Assembly (NCBI GenBank): GCA_023229645.1
Contig: JALNYU010000012.1
Location: 1 to 64,000, forward strand
DNA: 64,000 nucleotides
Direction of reading: 5' to 3'
Origin: Nevskia sp.
GTDB taxonomy: Bacteria; Pseudomonadota; Gammaproteobacteria; Nevskiales; Nevskiaceae
Shown: positions 51,583-60,821 of the stretch, in pieces
Layout: each line of letters starts with the position of its first letter
How positions within the stretch are numbered: the stretch's first letter is position 1
The notes under the pieces: model-generated
What the model saw: only the letters and a program-made list of their open reading frames with translations
What the model was told of the DNA's origin: nothing
Databases searched by the model: none
Position numbers and translations under genes: made by a program

Positions 51583-52728
51583 TCAGAACGGATCCTGCGT
51601 CGGTACGATCGTCGCCCACTGCTTACAGGTCGGGCAATGCCAGAACAGTACGCTGGGCTGTAAACCGCAGTTCGTGCAGCGATAGCGGGCGCGAGCATCG
51701 AGCTTGGCCGAAATCGCCTTGCTCACCGTTGCCATCGTCGGGTTATCCGGCAACGCCACGGCTAACCAAGCCAGCAAGCCGCGACTATCGGGATTCCGCG
51801 CCACGCGCTCGGCCAAATAGGGCTGCACCGCCGCTGCGCCGCCTTGCGCCTGTATCAGCGCCGCTTTCGCCAGCGTCACGGCGATCGCATTCGGGTGATC
51901 TTGCTCTGTATCTTCGAGAAAGCGGCGATACCCTGCCTCATCGCTGTGTTCACGGAAACAGCGCGCGAGCGGCGCAATGACTTCCGGCAGAAAACGGGCG
52001 TCCTGCTCAACTACGCGCGTATAGGCACGCGTGGCACCGTGCCAATCTTTCCGTGCCTCAGCCAAGGCAGCCAGCGCGAGATGCGCACGCGTGCAAGCGG
52101 AATCAATATCCAGCGCTTTTTGGGTCTCGCGCAACGCCAATCCGGCATCGCCGCCGTGGCGGGCGGTATCGGCGATCTCACAATGGTACTGCGCGATCCG
52201 CGGCGCCAACGTTGCTCCGCGCACACCTTGTAAGCGCTGCGCCGTCGCAATCGCATGCGGCCAATCTCGCCCTTGTTCGTAAAGATCAAGCAGCAGATCT
52301 AAGGCCTTCGCGAGATAGGTGCCGTCGGCGACGAGGTCCTGCAGCACCGATTCAGCGCGATCAATCAAGCCGGCGCGGAGATAGTCTTGGGCCAGCTCAT
52401 AACGCGCCGCTGCGGCCTGCTCCGCGTTCAAATCACTACGTGCGAGCACCGCTTCGTGCAAATGAATGGCGCGATCAATTTCACCACGCTTGCGAAACAG
52501 GCTGCCCAGCGTCATCTGGAGTTCGACCGTACCCGGCTCCGCTTCCACCGCCCGGGTCAACGCGGCGATCGCCTGATCGTTGTCGTTTTTTACCAAGCTG
52601 CTCAAACCCGCCAGCGCATCGGCCGGCAAGCTGGCGGGTGTACTCTCACCATTACGTTTGCGTGCCAGCGCGGTGCCCAGGGCGACGCCCAGCGGCAGCA
52701 AAAGCCAAGAGGCAAGTGTTTCAAACAT
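51583..52728 (-). CDS. lapB: Lipopolysaccharide assembly protein LapB
   Basis: A 381-residue protein anchored by one N-terminal helix with the body in the cytoplasm. TPR repeats run from about residue 48 to 340, and a rubredoxin-like C-terminus has the Cys pairs RCTNCG and CPTCKQW. LapB regulates LpxC turnover with FtsH. It follows lapA by 9 bases in the typical order. Confidence 0.95.
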   Translation of the reverse strand: MFETLASWLLLPLGVALGTALARKRNGESTPASLPADALAGLSSLVKNDNDQAIAALTRAVEAEPGTVELQMTLGSLFRKRGEIDRAIHLHEAVLARSDLNAEQAAAARYELAQDYLRAGLIDRAESVLQDLVADGTYLAKALDLLLDLYEQGRDWPHAIATAQRLQGVRGATLAPRIAQYHCEIADTARHGGDAGLALRETQKALDIDSACTRAHLALAALAEARKDWHGATRAYTRVVEQDARFLPEVIAPLARCFREHSDEAGYRRFLEDTEQDHPNAIAVTLAKAALIQAQGGAAAVQPYLAERVARNPDSRGLLAWLAVALPDNPTMATVSKAISAKLDARARYRCTNCGLQPSVLFWHCPTCKQWATIVPTQDPF

Positions 52729-52737
52729 GGGCGGCGC

Positions 52738-53031
52738 TCAGCGCGTGCCAGCCAGTGGCAGATTCCGGAGGTTTTTCAGTTCCGTCTCAGCGTCGCGCAA
52801 TTGCTTGCGCAAACGCCGGATTTCGTTATGAAGCCCGATGATGCGAACTGCGCACAACAGCAGCGTGATCAGTACGCCGATCACAAACGTGACGACGACC
52901 AGCACCGCGATACGGACTTCAACACTGCCAACCAAATAGTGGAACGTCACGCGCTCGGCGTTGAAATAGCCGAGGCTGGCTCCAACCGTGAAAACGAGTA
53001 GGAGCAGCAGTACTACGAAGAGACGCAGCAT
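52738..53031 (-). CDS. lapA: LapA domain protein
   Basis: A 97-residue protein with two membrane segments (about 1-22 and 36-60) and a C-terminal coiled stretch EIRRLRKQLRDAETELKNL. This is the DUF1049/LapA layout. It acts with LapB in lipopolysaccharide assembly. It is 77 bases after the ihfB stop. Confidence 0.93.
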   Translation of the reverse strand: MLRLFVVLLLLLVFTVGASLGYFNAERVTFHYLVGSVEVRIAVLVVVTFVIGVLITLLLCAVRIIGLHNEIRRLRKQLRDAETELKNLRNLPLAGTR

Positions 53032-53108
53032 CGGAAAACTCGCTGGATTAACGTTTTACGATTGTGCGCCATCCCCGGCGCAGCGGCCAGCGCTCCGATT
53101 CCAGCACC

Positions 53109-53420
53109 CTACTCGTCGGCAACGTCGCGGATGGGCGCCAAGCTGGCGTTGACGCGCTCACGCATCTCCTTGCCAGGCTTGAAGTGCGGTACATGCTTGG
53201 CCGGGATGCGGACCGCCTGCCCCGTCTTCGGATTACGGCCTACGCGCTCAGGGCGGCTATGCAGCGCAAAGCTGCCAAAGCCACGAATCTCGACCCGCTC
53301 CTGGCGGGCTAGCGCGTTACTGATCTGATCCAGGACCAGTTTGACGGCTAGCTCGACATCCTTTTGCATCAGGTGGGTCTGCTTTAGCGCGAGCGCTTCG
53401 ATCAGCTCGGACTTAGTCAT
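53109..53420 (-). CDS. ihfB: Integration host factor beta subunit
   Basis: A 103-residue HU/IHF-family DNA-bending protein. The family's RVEIRGFGSFALHSRPER, the flexible arm with RVGRNPKTG and C-terminal KPGKEMRERVN are present. The name follows from its position after rpsA as in E. coli and Pseudomonas. The gap to rpsA contains a terminator, so it has its own promoter. Confidence 0.95.
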   Translation of the reverse strand: MTKSELIEALALKQTHLMQKDVELAVKLVLDQISNALARQERVEIRGFGSFALHSRPERVGRNPKTGQAVRIPAKHVPHFKPGKEMRERVNASLAPIRDVADE

Positions 53421-53523
53421 AAATGTTGGGATAGATCAGAACTATTTGGAATTCGGACGATAGAGAAAAAAATGTCGGAGTGCAAGCCATTAAAATATTT
53501 TAATAAATATTAAGCACATGGCA

Positions 53524-53553
53524 TAAAAAAAGCCGCGCTTCCGCGCGGCTTTA
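53524..53553 (-). terminator. Terminator after rpsA
   Basis: On the minus strand AAAGCCGCGC pairs with GCGCGGCTTT around a short loop and is followed by a T-run, 30 bases after the rpsA stop. It should separate rpsA from ihfB. Confidence 0.85.
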
Positions 53554-53585
53554 ATTGACAATGAAGTCAAATTTACGTCATTAAA

Positions 53586-55268
53586 TCAGTTCGAATCGTT
53601 GCCGCTGATCTGTTCTTTCAGCAAATCGCCGAGGCTGGTCTTACCGGTCGAGGCGTTGCGGCTGTATTCCGCCACCGCTTCTTCCTCTTCCTGAATTTCC
53701 TTCGCACGGACCGACAGCGTCACGATGCGGTTCTTGCGATCCACACCGATGAAGCGTGATTCCAGCGTGTCGCCAACGGACAGCACCTTGGTCGCATCTT
53801 CAACGCGGTCACGCGCCAAATCACCCGCCTTGATGTAGCCCTCAACGCCACCGGCGAGTTCAATGACTGCACCCTTGACGTCCACTTCTTTGACCGTGCC
53901 CTTGACCATCGAACCTTTCTGGTTGTCGGCAAGGAACATCGTCAACGGATCCTGGCTCATCTGCTTCACGCCGAGCGAAATACGCTCGCGGGAACCATCA
54001 ATGGCAAGAACGATGGCTTCAACGTCCTGGCCCTTCGAGTAGCGGCGGACAGCTGATTCGCCCGGCTCGTTCCAGTCCAGATCGGACAGGTGGACGAGAC
54101 CATCGATACCGCCGTCGAGGCCGATGAAGATGCCGAAGTCAGTGATCGATTTGATCTGACCCTTCACCTTGTCGCCTTTCTGGAAGTTCTGCGAGAACTC
54201 TTCCCAAGGATTCGGCACGCACTGCTTCATGCCGAGGCTGATGCGGCGGCGCTCTTCATCGATGTCAAGAATCATGACTTCGACTTCGTCGCCCAAATGC
54301 ACGAGCTTGCCCGGGTTAACGTTCTTGTTCGTCCAGTCCATTTCGGAAACGTGGACCAAGCCTTCAACACCGGCTTCGATTTCGACAAACGCGCCGTAAT
54401 CGGTGATGTTCGTGACTTTACCGAACAGACGCGTCTTTTCCGGGTAGCGGCGTTCGATATCGACCCACGGATCGGCGCCGAGCTGCTTCAGGCCGAGCGA
54501 AACGCGACGGCGTTCGCGGTCGTACTTCAGCACTTTGACTTCGATTTCGACGCCGACGGTGACGACTTCGGCCGGATCCTTGATCCGCTTCCAGGTCATA
54601 TCGGTGATGTGCAGCAAGCCATCGATGCCGCCGAGGTCAACGAACGCGCCGTATTCGACGAGATTCTTGACCACGCCGCGCAGAATCGCGCCTTCCTGCA
54701 GTTTCTCGAGCAGCATGTCGCGCTCGGCGCTGTACTCGGCTTCAAGTACTTCGCGGCGGCTGACAACCACGTTGTTGCGCAGGCGATCGAGCTTGATGAC
54801 CTTGAACTCGAGCGGCTTGCCTTCGAGGTAAGCCGTATCGCGAACCGGGCGAACATCGACCAACGAGCCCGGCAAGAACGCGCGGACATTGCCGATATCG
54901 ACGGTGAAACCGCCCTTGACCTTGCCGGTAATGATACCGATGACCGTTTCCTTGCCTTCGAACGCCTTCGTGAGGCGGTCCCAGGTCCGGATCCGTTCGG
55001 CTTTTTCTTTGCTGAACCGGGTTTCGCCGAAACCGTCTTCGACCGTTTCCAGCGCCACTTCAATGCGGTCACCGACCATCACCGTTGCCGGTGCGCCGTC
55101 GACCATGAATTCGGCGATGGGGATAACGCCTTCCGATTTCAAACCGGCGTCAACGATGACGACATCCGGTTTGACCTCAAGCACCAGCGCCGAGACGATG
55201 GTGCCGGGCTGCATCGATTGGCCGCCCGTCAGGCTTTGTTCAAACAGTTCTGCGAAACTTTCAGTCAT
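53586..55268 (-). CDS. rpsA: 30S ribosomal protein S1
   Basis: A 560-residue protein with six S1 RNA-binding domains, matching the E. coli length. Repeated blocks such as GAFVDLGGIDGLLHITDM, GAFVEIEAGVEGLVHVSEM and GIFIGLDGGIDGLVHLSDL mark domains three to five. The protein binds mRNA for translation start. It is in the usual place between cmk and ihfB. Confidence 0.98.
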   Translation of the reverse strand: MTESFAELFEQSLTGGQSMQPGTIVSALVLEVKPDVVIVDAGLKSEGVIPIAEFMVDGAPATVMVGDRIEVALETVEDGFGETRFSKEKAERIRTWDRLTKAFEGKETVIGIITGKVKGGFTVDIGNVRAFLPGSLVDVRPVRDTAYLEGKPLEFKVIKLDRLRNNVVVSRREVLEAEYSAERDMLLEKLQEGAILRGVVKNLVEYGAFVDLGGIDGLLHITDMTWKRIKDPAEVVTVGVEIEVKVLKYDRERRRVSLGLKQLGADPWVDIERRYPEKTRLFGKVTNITDYGAFVEIEAGVEGLVHVSEMDWTNKNVNPGKLVHLGDEVEVMILDIDEERRRISLGMKQCVPNPWEEFSQNFQKGDKVKGQIKSITDFGIFIGLDGGIDGLVHLSDLDWNEPGESAVRRYSKGQDVEAIVLAIDGSRERISLGVKQMSQDPLTMFLADNQKGSMVKGTVKEVDVKGAVIELAGGVEGYIKAGDLARDRVEDATKVLSVGDTLESRFIGVDRKNRIVTLSVRAKEIQEEEEAVAEYSRNASTGKTSLGDLLKEQISGNDSN

Positions 55269-55373
55269 TCAGCAAGCTCTTAATGTTGGATACCACTTAT
55301 CCTAAGACGCCATCCTGGCGACAAGGTCAATCAATAAAAGGCCGCCATCCTGGCAACCTACGTTGATCTGAAG

Positions 55374-56066
55374 TTACTGGCCGCCGAGCAACCCGCGCTT
55401 TTGCAGGAGTGCTTTGACAACATCCAGTACTTCCACCGGCTCCATTTGCGTGGTATCGACGACGACGGCATCCGGTGCTGCGGCAAGCGGCGCGATTAGC
55501 CGTTTGCGGTCCCGGGTGTCGCGAAGGCGAACTTCCGCGAATAGGTCTGCTAATTTAACACCTGTGCCCTTGGCACTCAACTGACGCCAGCGCCGTTCCG
55601 CCCGTGCTTCAGCGCTTGCGTCGAGAAATATTTTCAAATCGGCGTCGGTAAAAACTACTGTTCCCATATCTCGGCCGTCTGCGATCAAGCCCGGCGCTGT
55701 GCGGAAATCGCGTTGTCGCTGCAGCAGCGCAGCCCGCACCAGCGGCGATGTTGCGATCTGTGAAGCCAATTCACCGCTGGTTTCGACGCGCACTTCGGCG
55801 GTCCAGTTCTCGCCGTTAACGTGTATCGCTTCATCCGCTTCGGTTTCGCCGCTGAAAACGATCTTCAAATCCGCCGCGAGCGCGGCGACGCGCGCCGATT
55901 CATCGAGCGGAATCTTCTGATGAACGGCAGCCAGTGCAAGAATTCGATACAGCGCGCCGCTATCAAGGCGATGCCAATGGGTTTTCTGCGCCAACCAGCG
56001 TGTCACCATGCCTTTGCCGACGCCGCTGGGACCGTCAACGGTGATGACCGGAACGCGCGGCTTCAT
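55374..56066 (-). CDS. cmk: Cytidylate kinase
   Basis: A 230-residue P-loop kinase for CMP/dCMP. The P-loop is DGPSGVGKGM near residue 9, and the CMP-binding segment includes DGRDMGTVVF with its Arg and Asp. The start at 56066 (MKPRVPVI) is chosen; the in-frame extension upstream to 56195 lies within aroA. It follows aroA by 25 bases, then rpsA. Confidence 0.96.
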   Translation of the reverse strand: MKPRVPVITVDGPSGVGKGMVTRWLAQKTHWHRLDSGALYRILALAAVHQKIPLDESARVAALAADLKIVFSGETEADEAIHVNGENWTAEVRVETSGELASQIATSPLVRAALLQRQRDFRTAPGLIADGRDMGTVVFTDADLKIFLDASAEARAERRWRQLSAKGTGVKLADLFAEVRLRDTRDRKRLIAPLAAAPDAVVVDTTQMEPVEVLDVVKALLQKRGLLGGQ

Positions 56067-56091
56067 CGTCGCACCGCCGTTGCCGAACGAT

Positions 56092-57414
56092 TCAAAGCTC
56101 ACCCTCGATTTGCAAGCCTGCGCTCCGCGCCAGCACCGCGAAGCCGGGGAACGAGGTCGCGACGTTGGCGCAGTCGAGAATCTCGATCGGGCCATCGGCG
56201 CGCAACGCCGCCATCGCGAAACTCATCGCTACGCGATGATCGCCCAGGGAATTAACACTGCCGCCGTGCAGCTGGCCACCGCGAATACGGGCGCCATCCG
56301 GTTGCGCCTGCGCGTCGATGCCGAGCACTTGCAGGCCATTGCACATCGCCGCGATGCGGTCCGATTCCTTGACCCGCAACTCCGCCGCGCCGGTCACGAT
56401 GGTTTCACCATCAGCGCAGGCGGCGGCGACAAAAACCGCCGGGAATTCGTCGATCGCATTCGCGACCAATTCGGCACCGATTTCGATGCCACGTAGGCCC
56501 GCGCCGCGGACTCGGATATCAGCAACCGGCTCACCGCCGAAAAAGCGCGGGTTCTGCAGCTCGATTTCAGCGCCCATCCGTTTCAGGATTTCGATGATGC
56601 CAGTGCGCGTTGGATTCACGCCGACCGCAGTCAGTACGATTTCCGAACCCGGAACAATCGCGGCGCCGACCATGAAGAACGTTGCTGACGAGACATCGGC
56701 CGGCACTTCAACATCGGCCGCAATCAGCCGCTGGCCGCCGCGCAGCGCAGCGCGGCCGGGTTCGGCTTCAACGTCAACGCCGAAGCTCTTCAGCATGCGC
56801 TCGGTGTGGTCGCGCGAGGCTTCCGGCTCGCGCACTTCGGTAATACCGTCGGCATAAAGGCCGGCGAGCAATAAACAAGACTTAATCTGTGCGCTGGCCA
56901 CCGGCGAGGCGTAGCGAATGCCGCTCAACTTGGCTGCTGGCGAGATTCGCAGCGGCGCCGTGCCCTTCTCGGTCGTTTCGATCACCGCGCCCATTTGCCG
57001 CAGCGGGTCAACGACGCGCCGCATCGGCCGGGTTGATAGTGAAACGTCTCCGATTAGCGTTGTTGCAAATGCTTGCGCCGCCATCAGCCCCGACATCAAA
57101 CGCATCGAGGTCCCCGAATTCCCCAGATCTAGCGCCGCTGCCGGCGCCCGCAGCCCATGCAGGCCAACACCGTGAACGCGCAACGCCGTCGGCCCTGTTT
57201 GTTCGATCTGAACGTCCATCGCCCGAAATGCCTGCATCGTGCACAGGCAGTCTTCGCCGGTTAAAAACCCGCTGATTTCCGACACACCATCGGCTAGCGA
57301 AGCCAGCATCACCGCGCGATGCGAGATCGATTTATCGCCGGGCACCCGAAGCGTGCCGCTCAGGCGCCCGCCGGGCCGCACGGTGTAGTCGATCCGTTGT
57401 TCTGTTGCGTTCAT
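56092..57414 (-). CDS. aroA: EPSP synthase
   Basis: A 440-residue 3-phosphoshikimate 1-carboxyvinyltransferase. The PEP and shikimate-phosphate binding motifs LGNSGTSMRL and RVKESDRI, and the GDHRVAMSF block, are intact. The GDKSISHRAV sequence near residue 22 is also conserved. It is class II in type (short N-terminal tail). It sits between tyrA and cmk. Confidence 0.96.
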   Translation of the reverse strand: MNATEQRIDYTVRPGGRLSGTLRVPGDKSISHRAVMLASLADGVSEISGFLTGEDCLCTMQAFRAMDVQIEQTGPTALRVHGVGLHGLRAPAAALDLGNSGTSMRLMSGLMAAQAFATTLIGDVSLSTRPMRRVVDPLRQMGAVIETTEKGTAPLRISPAAKLSGIRYASPVASAQIKSCLLLAGLYADGITEVREPEASRDHTERMLKSFGVDVEAEPGRAALRGGQRLIAADVEVPADVSSATFFMVGAAIVPGSEIVLTAVGVNPTRTGIIEILKRMGAEIELQNPRFFGGEPVADIRVRGAGLRGIEIGAELVANAIDEFPAVFVAAACADGETIVTGAAELRVKESDRIAAMCNGLQVLGIDAQAQPDGARIRGGQLHGGSVNSLGDHRVAMSFAMAALRADGPIEILDCANVATSFPGFAVLARSAGLQIEGEL

Positions 57415-57448
57415 TCGTTTTCGTTCCGGCCGGAGGGCCGCAGAAGGG

Positions 57449-58330
57449 TTATTCGATACGGGTTAAGTGCCGTTCGCGGGCGGCACGGGCGCGCTCAAAA
57501 ACATCGCGCAAACCATCCCACTCACCGCGTTCGATCATCCCGTGCAAGCTTTGCAATTCTTCAATCTGCTTACGCAGTAGCGCCGCCACCGGCTTAGCGT
57601 TAGCGCGCAAAATGTCGTGCCACATCCGCGGACTGCTCGATGCAATCCGGGTGAAATCGCGAAAGCCGCCACCGGCATTCGGAAAAATATCGGCGTCCGC
57701 CCCTTCCAGCCCTGCCAGCATCTCGACAAAGCTATAGGCCAGCAGATGCGGTAAATGCGAGGTCGCCGCGAAAATAGCATCGTGACGCGCGGCACCCATG
57801 CGAACCACACGGGCACCCGCAGCTAGCCACAACGCTTCAACGCAATGCAAAGCGGCGTCATCCTGCGCCGGATGCGGCGTTAGGATCAAGCGGTGGCCGC
57901 GAAAAAGTCCGGCCTGCGCGTGGGCAACACCACTTTTTTCGGTGCCGGCGATCGGATGCGCGGCAACAAAACGCGCCGGCACGGTGCCAAATACCTGCGC
58001 CGCCGCTTCGAGTACGGAAACTTTCGTACTGCCGACGTCAGTTACAATCACATCGGCGCTCAACCCTGCGCGGCATGCAGTCAGCGCGGCGGCAGTTGCC
58101 AGCACCGGCACCGCGATAACCACGACATCCGCAGCCGTAACCGTCTCTGCCGCGCTGGCCGCACTGCTATCGATCACGCCCAGCTCCAGCGCCAGACGCA
58201 CTTGCGTCGGATCGCTGTCGAAGCCTGCGATATGCCGAACTACGCCTGCTTCGCGCAGCGCCCGCGCAAACGAACCGCCAATGAGCCCCAGGCCGACGAT
58301 TGCGAGCCGATCGACGACCACTGCACTCAT
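57449..58330 (-). CDS. tyrA: Prephenate dehydrogenase
   Basis: A 293-residue NAD-dependent enzyme without a fused chorismate mutase. The Rossmann start GLGLIGGSFARAL and the prephenate site HPIAGTEKSGV with the catalytic His are visible. It makes 4-hydroxyphenylpyruvate for tyrosine. Four bases overlap with hisC. The single-domain form, not fused to aroA, differs from that in Pseudomonas. Confidence 0.94.
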   Translation of the reverse strand: MSAVVVDRLAIVGLGLIGGSFARALREAGVVRHIAGFDSDPTQVRLALELGVIDSSAASAAETVTAADVVVIAVPVLATAAALTACRAGLSADVIVTDVGSTKVSVLEAAAQVFGTVPARFVAAHPIAGTEKSGVAHAQAGLFRGHRLILTPHPAQDDAALHCVEALWLAAGARVVRMGAARHDAIFAATSHLPHLLAYSFVEMLAGLEGADADIFPNAGGGFRDFTRIASSSPRMWHDILRANAKPVAALLRKQIEELQSLHGMIERGEWDGLRDVFERARAARERHLTRIE

Positions 58331-59469
58331 GCCGCCAGCACTTCCTTCAGCGCTTCGAGGAAGCGGCTGTTTTCGGTTTCGGTGCCGATGCTGACGCGCA
58401 AGAACTGCGGCATTTGGTACGAGGCCATCGGCCGCACGATCACGCCGCGTTCGAGCAAACCTTTATGAATCGGCGCCGCCTCGCGGCCGAAACCGATCGT
58501 GATGAAGTTTGCCTGCGACGGCAGCACGGTCAGCCCGAGCATCTTCAGCTCGGCCCGCAGCCGCGCCATTTCGTGTGTGTTCAACTCCACCGCGCGCCGT
58601 ACATGGGCTTGGTCGCCAAGCGCGTGCTCGGCCGCGAGCAACGCCAGCATGTTCAGATTGAACGGCTGGCGCACGCGGTTCAGCAGATCCGCAACGCTGG
58701 GGTGCGATAACGAATAACCGGCGCGCAAACCCGCCAGGCCATAGGCTTTTGAGAATGTGCGGGTGATAACCAGATTCGGGTAGCGGTCCAGCCAGGCGCG
58801 GCTATCCGGCTTCTGCGACGCTCCGAGATACTCGATATACGCTTCATCGAGCACGACAAGCGTTGACGGCGGCACGCGGGCGATGAACTTCTCGAGTTGA
58901 TCCGGCAGCAGCCAGGTTCCGGTCGGGTTATTCGGGTTGGCCAGCAACACGACGCTGATATCGTCGGCCAGCGCCTTCTCGAATTCGTTCAGATCGTGGC
59001 CGTACGGCATCACCGGATCGTCAGCGGGCAGCGCCGGAACGACTACGCTTTCAGCGTTCTGTGCCAACGCCGCCAATGGATAAACGGCAAAGCAGTACGA
59101 CGAAAACAGCGCCTTGCGGCCCGGTCCGAGGAAGACACGTGCCAGGAACTCAATGATGTCGTTCGAGCCATTGCCGAGCGTGATCCGCTCCGGTTCAATG
59201 TTGTGAAATTCGGCGATTTTTTTCTTTAGCCGAAAACCGCCGCCGTCAGGGTATAGCGCGACATTGCCAGACGCCGCGTGCTCCGCGAGTGCCGCGCGCA
59301 CCAGCGGGCTTGGCCCGAGCGGATTTTCGTTCGAGGCCAGCTTGATCGCGTTGGCAACGCCGAGACGGCGTTGTAATTCCTCGATCGGCATGCCCGGCGA
59401 GTACGGTTCCAGCGCCAATACGCCGGACAGCGCACGCTTCAAATAGGGTTGTTCGGTCAACATGGTCAA
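58327..59469 (-). CDS. hisC: Histidinol-phosphate/aromatic aminotransferase
   Basis: A 380-residue class I/II PLP aminotransferase with the Lys in TRTFSKAYGLAGLRAGY. Copies next to pheA and tyrA in this gene block usually act on aromatic acids (hisC2-type) in tyrosine and phenylalanine synthesis as well as on histidinol phosphate. It overlaps pheA and tyrA by four bases at each side, so it is tightly in the aromatic operon. Confidence 0.93.
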   Translation of the reverse strand: MTMLTEQPYLKRALSGVLALEPYSPGMPIEELQRRLGVANAIKLASNENPLGPSPLVRAALAEHAASGNVALYPDGGGFRLKKKIAEFHNIEPERITLGNGSNDIIEFLARVFLGPGRKALFSSYCFAVYPLAALAQNAESVVVPALPADDPVMPYGHDLNEFEKALADDISVVLLANPNNPTGTWLLPDQLEKFIARVPPSTLVVLDEAYIEYLGASQKPDSRAWLDRYPNLVITRTFSKAYGLAGLRAGYSLSHPSVADLLNRVRQPFNLNMLALLAAEHALGDQAHVRRAVELNTHEMARLRAELKMLGLTVLPSQANFITIGFGREAAPIHKGLLERGVIVRPMASYQMPQFLRVSIGTETENSRFLEALKEVLAA

Positions 59470-60569
59470 ACCACCGCGCGAGGATAGGAGCCGAGTATTC
59501 TGAAGAACGCCGCACGACTGCGCACGACATTCAGCGCATCGGCCACCGCCACGTCATCGCGATGGCCTTCGAGATCGAGGAAGAAATTGTAGTCCCACAG
59601 GCCGCGACGGCTCGGCCGCGACTCGATCTTGCTGAGGTTGATGCCGGCGTTCGCGATCGGCTCCAGCAAACGGAACAGCGCGCCTGCCTCGCCGCCACTC
59701 GGCGCCGAGCACACCAGCGACGTGCGATCGCTACCGGTTGCCTCGGGCGTATGCCGACCGAGGATTAAAAACCGCGTCGTATTATTGGGATCGTCCTCGA
59801 CGTTCGAAGCCAATACCCGCAGCCCGTAAAGCTCACCGGCCGCAGCGCTGGCGATTGCCGCGCCTTCTTTCGTTTCCGCGACGCGTTTGGCAGCGGCGCC
59901 ATTGCTCGATACCGGCTCGCGGGGAACGCCCGGCAAGCGCGAATCAAGCCAGCGCCGACACTGCGCCAGCGACTGCGGATGCGAGTAGATCACTTTTACA
60001 TCCTCGATCCGCTCGTGCGCCGATAAAAACTGGTGGTGCACCGGCAGCCAAACTTCGCCGCAGATCGAGAGCGGCGTGCCGGCGAGTAAGTCCAAAGTGC
60101 TGCTGATTACGCCTTCGGTCGAATTCTCGATCGGAACGACGCCGTACGCCGCCGCGCCGGACTCGACATCACGAAAGATTTCATCGATTGCAGTCATCGC
60201 GCGCGCCGCGACCTGATGACCAAAATGCTTATACACCGCGGCCTGGGTATAGGTGCCTTCCGGCCCGAGATAGGCGACGGCCAGCGGCGATTCCAGCGCC
60301 AAACAGGCCGACATAATCTCGCGCATCAGCCGCGCCATCACTTCATCCGGCAGTGGGCTGTCGATCTGGCGATTGCGCGCCATCGCCCGGCGTAGCACTT
60401 CGGCCTCGCGCGCCGGCCGGTAGTGATCACCCGTGGCGCCGCTGGCGGCTTTGATTTCGCGAACCTGCTCGGCCACCCGCGCGCGCTGCGCGATCAGCTG
60501 CTGGAGCTGGGCGTCAAGCGCATCGATTTCGACACGCGCTTCGGCCAGAGTTTTTTGAGGCGCTGACAT
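59466..60569 (-). CDS. pheA: Chorismate mutase/prephenate dehydratase (P-protein)
   Basis: A 367-residue bifunctional enzyme. The N-terminal chorismate mutase domain (about 8-95) starts ARVEIDALDAQLQQLIAQRA; the prephenate dehydratase domain begins AYLGPEGTYTQAAV; a C-terminal ACT domain contains NLSKIESRPSRRGLWDYNFF for phenylalanine feedback. The start at 60569 (MSAPQK) is preferred to an in-frame codon 16 residues upstream. It starts the aromatic operon, or follows serC across 250 bases. Confidence 0.95.
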   Translation of the reverse strand: MSAPQKTLAEARVEIDALDAQLQQLIAQRARVAEQVREIKAASGATGDHYRPAREAEVLRRAMARNRQIDSPLPDEVMARLMREIMSACLALESPLAVAYLGPEGTYTQAAVYKHFGHQVAARAMTAIDEIFRDVESGAAAYGVVPIENSTEGVISSTLDLLAGTPLSICGEVWLPVHHQFLSAHERIEDVKVIYSHPQSLAQCRRWLDSRLPGVPREPVSSNGAAAKRVAETKEGAAIASAAAGELYGLRVLASNVEDDPNNTTRFLILGRHTPEATGSDRTSLVCSAPSGGEAGALFRLLEPIANAGINLSKIESRPSRRGLWDYNFFLDLEGHRDDVAVADALNVVRSRAAFFRILGSYPRAVV

Positions 60570-60821
60570 AGTTCTAAGCTCCAATAACGCGTGCCGCAGG
60601 CAAACCAGAAATGGCAAAGAAAGCGTTTATTAATTCGGCGGCCACGGCTTGGTCAACGTGCCCTGCCTACCGATCCTTCACTGGGCCTTAGGTCAAAAAT
60701 TTCGCAGCGTTCTGACTTTATACCGCGGCGTTTCCGTCACAACGAAACAGCAGCCGTAGCGCGTTGAGGCAGGTTTACCGGTTCCCACCCTGGCGACTTA
60801 GGACCCGGCACAGGCGCCGAT
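60570..60821. other. Intergenic region between serC and pheA
   Basis: About 250 bases without a gene. No terminator or attenuator of the phenylalanine type was recognised, and no Phe-rich leader peptide is visible on the minus strand. It probably carries the pheA promoter. Confidence 0.4.

Noticed and set aside
54090..55283. 397-residue frame antisense to rpsA
   Set aside because: Shadow of the strongly conserved rpsA; its Asp/Phe-rich pattern only reflects the repeated S1 codons.
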